Source of the DNA: Muribaculaceae bacterium
Lineage (GTDB): Bacteria > Bacteroidota > Bacteroidia > Bacteroidales > Muribaculaceae
Direction: 5' to 3'
NCBI GenBank assembly: GCA_029068655.1
Contig: JAIECF010000030.1
Location: 1 to 36,692 of the forward strand
DNA length: 36,692 nt
The position numbers were made by a program, and so were the translations under genes. Each line of letters begins with the position of its first letter. Position 1 is the stretch's first letter. Under the pieces are notes generated by a model. It saw nothing but the letters and a program-made list of their open reading frames with translations, was not told the DNA's origin and did not search any database. Positions 33,294-36,692 of the stretch are shown here, piece after piece.

Positions 33294-34619
33294 CTATAGG
33301 AGAGTCAACTTTCTTCTATTTCCTTTTATTTTCTTGGGTTCGAGATCCTTGATAAGCGATTTGGCTTTTGAGGATGGGACAGCTACGAGGGCGTGGTGGT
33401 CGGAGAGGGTGATGGGGCCGACCTCGGATGCTTCCAGACCTCCTTCTTTGCACAAGAAACCTACTATGTCTCCTTTAGAAAGTTTTTCCTTGCGTCCGGC
33501 ACTGATTCGGATGGTAGCTTTGTCGCTCCTTAGGGATGACTTCGCGTTTGGATCCGGCCGGTAAGTGCCGTCCGTATCTATGAACGGTTTCAGTTCCTCG
33601 TCGGGGCCTGTCAGAACGTAGATGTCGCCGCTTGTATCCACTCGAGCGGTACGCCCGTTACGGTGGGTATAGGTTTCAGGCGTCAGAGGCTGGTGATAAT
33701 GCACGATACTGCTTACCCCACGGATGTCAAGACCGCGCGCTGCCAGGTCAGTGGCGATCAGGATTGGAGCAGAGCCGTTGTTGAACATGGAAATGGCATC
33801 TTCACGCTGAAACTGGTCGAGTTCTCCATGATAGAGTGCGCAGGCCACTTTATTTTTCTTCATGAATTCCGCCACGCGCACGGCGCTCTCACGATGATTC
33901 ACAAATACTATCGTGCGCTCCGGCACATCCTCTTTCGAAATGCTGCGCAGCAGACCCAGAAGGGATTCCAGTTTATCCTTATCGGTGTCCACACGATAGA
34001 TTTTCATGCGTTCCCTAACATCACTTGAATTTCCGGAGAAATCAATCTCAAGAGGATTGTCAAGCTTTATGAATCCCGGCAAGGTTGTACTTGCAGTGGC
34101 TGAGGTCAGAATTATACGGCTGACGTTTTTCAGCCTATTGAAAATCTTGCGCATGTCGTCTTCAAAACCGAGTTCAAGCGACTTGTCATACTCGTCAAGG
34201 ATAAGGATTCGGGTCGGAGTCGGATCCAAATTTCCACGCTTCAAATGGTCGAGTAGACGTCCCGGTGTCGCAACGATTATGTCGGGAGTAACACTGAGAG
34301 TATTTACTTCATCATCTACGTTGTGTCCTCCATAGAGCGCAGTAACTTTAAATCCGGATGCAATCTCGCGCACCACTCCGGCTATCTGGATGACGAGCTC
34401 ACGCGAAGGAGCAATGATGATAGCCTGTACGCGGCCGGTAGGATGATTAAGCCATTTCATCATGGGAAGCGAGAATGCAACCGTCTTGCCTGAGCCTGTG
34501 GGTGCCACAAGAATTATTTCTTTTGTTTCAGAAGCGGCCGCCATCGAACGACGCTGCATGTCGTTTATTTCTTCAATGCCAAGTCGGGAGACGTTTGGCA
34601 GGAATTCCTTTTCTCTCAT
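33294..34619 (-). CDS. DEAD-box RNA helicase with DbpA-type RNA-binding domain
   Basis: A 441-residue ATP-dependent RNA helicase. Motif I is APTGSGKT (39-46), motif Ia IIAPSRELV, Ib TPGRLLDHL, motif II DEYD (142-145, in place of DEAD), motif III SAT (173-175), motif V ATDLAARGLDI and motif VI HRNGRTAR (usually HRIGRTGR). The last ~75 residues (AGRKEKLSKGDIVGFLCKEG) resemble the DbpA/CsdA RNA-binding domain, which in E. coli DbpA targets 23S rRNA. The gene stands alone between two repeat clusters and converges on the pyruvate oxidoreductase gene. A ribosome-assembly or cold-adaptation role is likely by family, not proven. The aberrant motif II and VI residues set it apart from textbook members. 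Confidence 0.93.
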   Translation of the reverse strand: MREKEFLPNVSRLGIEEINDMQRRSMAAASETKEIILVAPTGSGKTVAFSLPMMKWLNHPTGRVQAIIIAPSRELVIQIAGVVREIASGFKVTALYGGHNVDDEVNTLSVTPDIIVATPGRLLDHLKRGNLDPTPTRILILDEYDKSLELGFEDDMRKIFNRLKNVSRIILTSATASTTLPGFIKLDNPLEIDFSGNSSDVRERMKIYRVDTDKDKLESLLGLLRSISKEDVPERTIVFVNHRESAVRVAEFMKKNKVACALYHGELDQFQREDAISMFNNGSAPILIATDLAARGLDIRGVSSIVHYHQPLTPETYTHRNGRTARVDTSGDIYVLTGPDEELKPFIDTDGTYRPDPNAKSSLRSDKATIRISAGRKEKLSKGDIVGFLCKEGGLEASEVGPITLSDHHALVAVPSSKAKSLIKDLEPKKIKGNRRKLTLL

Positions 34620-34628
34620 AGTTCAGTT

Positions 34629-34656
34629 AATTCATAATTCAGAATGCATAATTCAT
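34629..34656. repeat. AATTCATAATTCA/AATGCATAATTCA repeat
   Basis: Two imperfect copies of AAT(T/G)CATAATTCA lie just upstream of the helicase start codon. They resemble the AATGCATAAT repeats at 33179-33210 on the far side of the same gene. Confidence 0.6.
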
Positions 34657-34743
34657 ATTTACCCGCACACGGAATAATCTAATGCAGGAGAAGAGCTGTA
34701 ATTAAAACTTAATTATCAGTGAAATCGTTCATTGCAGTATACG

Positions 34744-34773
34744 AAAAAAGGCTTCCGAATTTTCGAAAGCCTT
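34744..34773 (-). terminator. Terminator of the initiator tRNA gene
   Basis: On the minus strand AAGGCTTTCGAA pairs with TTCGGAAGCCTT (12 pairs with one wobble; 34762-34773 with 34748-34759), followed by TTTT. It begins 5 nt after the tRNA 3' end. Confidence 0.85.
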
Positions 34774-34777
34774 GGAG

Positions 34778-34849
<72 letters not shown>

Positions 34850-34864
34850 GTGTGATTGCGAGTA

Positions 34865-34895
34865 CAAAATTAATACATTTTTTATCTTTTGTCAA
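34865..34895 (-). promoter_or_regulatory. Promoter of the initiator tRNA gene
   Basis: On the minus strand TTG (34893-34895, in TATTGAC) and TAATTTTG (34865-34872) are spaced 20 nt apart. Transcription would begin near 34858, about 9 nt before the mature 5' end. The remaining sequence up to 35030 is AT-rich with nothing recognisable. Confidence 0.7.
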
Positions 34896-35030
34896 TACTT
34901 TTCGAGTTAATTTTTGTTAAAGAAAGTTTTAATGCTGTGTAAATGGCTTAAGGATAAGGTATAATGAATAAAACTTAATAAAAACCAATCCATAATCCAA
35001 GCTTTAATCCTCTTCAACTATCTATCCCGG

Positions 35031-35975
35031 TTATTTCCTTATAGTGAAAGCCGCACAGGAATATCCTCCGCCAAACACCATCAGAGAAACCATATCGCCT
35101 TTCTTCAGCTCTTCTTGATGCTGTGAAAGCACAAGGGGAGCGCTGGCGCTTCCTGTGTTGCCAAGTTCCTGAATATTGTTGAGGAATCTATCCATCGGCA
35201 TATCCATCATCCTGGCAAGCTGCTTGACTATACGCATGTTGGCCTGATGTGTGATGAAATAAGTGATATCCTCTTTCTCAAGCTTTGCGTCTTCAAGATT
35301 CTTCTCAAGTGCATACTGCATGTATTTGACAGCATACATGAATACATCCCGACCGTTTGGCATTGAAATACCTCCCTCTTTCGGACGGAGCATCACTCCG
35401 TCAGGACCCGCACCGATGTGTCCTACACCTTCAGTATATATGGACAGAATCTCGATGTCATCGTCCGACTGTTTTTCAGCGCTCAGAAAATAAGCCACTG
35501 CAGCATCCCCCCAAAGATGTCCGGCCTTTGGATCGTTATCGTTGGAGTAATACGAATTATGCTCGCTGCATATAAGCAGGGCACGCTTGGCTTTGCCCAT
35601 GGCAAAATAACCCTCTACAATCTCAAGCCCATTGACGAACGAGCTGCATGCCGACGAGGAGTATACTGCTTTTGCGCCTTCAATTCCGAATCTGCGCTGC
35701 ACTCTGTGGGCTACAGTTCCAACTGTGTCATAGGCACAGTAGTGTGCTGCAACGATGAGGTCTACATCCTTTATGGAATAGGGGAGGCGCGCAACAGCGT
35801 TCTCAACCGCCTCATACGCCATAGTGTCTACGTTCTCGTCTTCCGAGCAGCGGCTGCGTGTCTGTATTCCGGTACGCTGTACTATCCAGTCTGGGTCAAG
35901 ACCGTTGAGATCCTTAAAGTGTTCATTAGAGACTCTATTGGATGGGATATAATGGCCAATTGCGTTTATATACAT
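35031..35975 (-). CDS. Beta-ketoacyl-ACP synthase III-like protein (FabH family)
   Basis: A 314-residue thiolase-fold condensing enzyme. The catalytic triad is complete: Cys110 in SSSACSSFVNG, His243 in ITHQANMRI and Asn273 in LGNTGSASAP. WGDAAVAYFL and VSLMVFGGGYSCAAFTI are also typical. It would condense an acyl-CoA with malonyl-ACP to start fatty acid synthesis or make a specialised acyl chain. It is not next to plsX/rpmF, the usual place of housekeeping fabH, but is 56 nt downstream of a TetR regulator on the same strand. This suggests a second, regulated KAS III. The product is unknown; family membership is firm. Confidence 0.9.
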   Translation of the reverse strand: MYINAIGHYIPSNRVSNEHFKDLNGLDPDWIVQRTGIQTRSRCSEDENVDTMAYEAVENAVARLPYSIKDVDLIVAAHYCAYDTVGTVAHRVQRRFGIEGAKAVYSSSACSSFVNGLEIVEGYFAMGKAKRALLICSEHNSYYSNDNDPKAGHLWGDAAVAYFLSAEKQSDDDIEILSIYTEGVGHIGAGPDGVMLRPKEGGISMPNGRDVFMYAVKYMQYALEKNLEDAKLEKEDITYFITHQANMRIVKQLARMMDMPMDRFLNNIQELGNTGSASAPLVLSQHQEELKKGDMVSLMVFGGGYSCAAFTIRK

Positions 35976-36031
35976 ATGCAGTTATTTAGATGTGTTGCCT
36001 GATTCAATATTATTAGATAAGGAGAATTGTA

Positions 36032-36616
36032 TTACCTTTTCATAAGGCCGGAAAGCAATATGGAGACGAACGACTTGGATAGTTCATCTTTTTCAACTCC
36101 GATTTCTGAAAGGTCGTCGCGAATATAGGGAACGTCAAGACCCTGTATGGTCTTTGTTATTATCAGGGCTGTGCGCGGAATGCTGTCTATTTCGAAGATT
36201 CCTTCCGTCACGCCCTCAGCAAGTATCTGTTGGAGGAGAATTGTCTCCTTGCGGCTTACTATTCTTCTTGCTCTGTCGACTTTCCTTACATCTCGGAAAA
36301 ACCATGCGCGAAGAGAACCATTGCGTGAGACTACCTCCCGCATAGTCTCGAAGTGAGCGTCTATATATTCCTTCAGTTTCTCGTCGGCCGGTATGGGCTT
36401 AGCTACTATTGCGCGCAGTTGAGAGAGAGCTATATCTGTCTCTTGCTCTATAACTGCATTATAGATGTCACGCTTACTTTTGAAATACGTGTATATCGTG
36501 CGTCTCCCTTTTTCCGATGCAGATGCGATATCATTCATAGTGGTATTCTCGACCCCTTTCCTGGCGAAAAGCTGTCGAGCCACTTCTATAAATCTTTCCC
36601 GTGTCTTGAGTCCCAC
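36032..36616 (-). CDS. TetR/AcrR family transcriptional regulator
   Basis: A 194-residue DNA-binding repressor-type protein. The N-terminal TetR domain is clear: FIEVARQLFARKGVENTTM, then the helix-turn-helix MNDIASASEKGRRTIYTYF (residues 27-45) and KSKRDIYNAVI. The C-terminal ligand domain is diverse and gives no ligand. Its promoter overlaps a TTGCACA-N12-TGTGCAA palindrome, so it probably represses itself. The FabH-like gene follows 56 nt downstream in the same direction and would share that control, hinting at a fatty-acid or acyl-CoA ligand, by inference only. Confidence 0.92.
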   Translation of the reverse strand: MGLKTRERFIEVARQLFARKGVENTTMNDIASASEKGRRTIYTYFKSKRDIYNAVIEQETDIALSQLRAIVAKPIPADEKLKEYIDAHFETMREVVSRNGSLRAWFFRDVRKVDRARRIVSRKETILLQQILAEGVTEGIFEIDSIPRTALIITKTIQGLDVPYIRDDLSEIGVEKDELSKSFVSILLSGLMKR

Positions 36617-36656
36617 GTCTGCTATGAATGATATTTTGGGTTAAAGAATCGTAAAA

Positions 36657-36687
36657 TTGCACATTCATGCTTTATTGTGCAAAATTA
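36657..36687 (-). promoter_or_regulatory. tetR promoter with palindromic operator candidate
   Basis: TTGCACA (36657-36663) and TGTGCAA (36676-36682) form a perfect 7-bp inverted repeat with a 12-nt spacer. The distal arm overlaps the minus-strand -7 box TAATTTTG (36680-36687), 64 nt before the tetR start. A protein bound here would block transcription. The -33 region lies beyond the window edge. Confidence 0.6.
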
Positions 36688-36692
36688 ATCAA

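Overview
The window looks like a chromosomal stretch of a gut-type Bacteroidales bacterium, most likely Muribaculaceae or a close relative. This is inferred from gene content and promoter style, not from a marker search. Supporting points are: repeated Bacteroidetes-type -7 elements (TAnnTTTG), several with a TTG or TTTG element 19-20 nt upstream; A-rich leaders without Shine-Dalgarno sequences; a DUF4494 protein; the GH133-GT4-GH57 glycogen cluster; a one-polypeptide pyruvate:ferredoxin oxidoreductase; and a 29-residue mS38/AURKAIP1-type protein. No insertion sequence, prophage, CRISPR array or rRNA gene was seen. Most of the region is core metabolism and housekeeping. 

Layout. 137-4873 (minus) is a glycogen operon: debranching enzyme, then a GT4 glycosyltransferase, then a GH57 glycosidase with an unusual basic tail, read from a good promoter at 4905-4935. 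4988-7532 (minus) holds a cytidylate-kinase-like gene, the RNase P RNA gene with its terminator, and a YihY/BrkB membrane protein. 7717-13095 (plus) has a small unknown protein, an exported cyclophilin, a DUF349 repeat protein and a patatin-barrel outer-membrane phospholipase. A perfect 13-bp inverted repeat ends one base before the start codon of the last gene. 13139-15738 (minus) is an ApbE lipoprotein overlapping a DUF6056 membrane protein. 16246-18917 (plus) has glutamate dehydrogenase, a DJ-1 family protein and an IMPACT/YigZ protein; a HAD nucleotidase-like gene follows on the minus strand. 

19870-21880 (plus) has the 29-aa mS38-like gene, a structured segment ending in a terminator, and RNase G. 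21991-24585 (minus) has a pair of short chromate transporter genes followed by folC. 24763-29396 (plus) has a DUF4494 protein, the YggS PLP-binding protein, a FucP-type MFS transporter and transketolase. 29584-33171 is pyruvate:ferredoxin oxidoreductase with an unexpected cysteine-rich segment. 33294-36616 (minus) has a DEAD-box helicase with a DbpA-type tail, an initiator tRNA, and a TetR-FabH-like pair under a palindromic operator candidate. 

Taken together the genes cover storage-polysaccharide turnover, nitrogen assimilation, the non-oxidative pentose phosphate pathway, anaerobic pyruvate oxidation and RNA metabolism. The points most worth follow-up are the Cys-rich PFOR segment, the structured RNA before RNase G, the palindromes at the patatin and tetR genes, and the GH57 tail. 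None of them amounts to a clearly new system from sequence alone.
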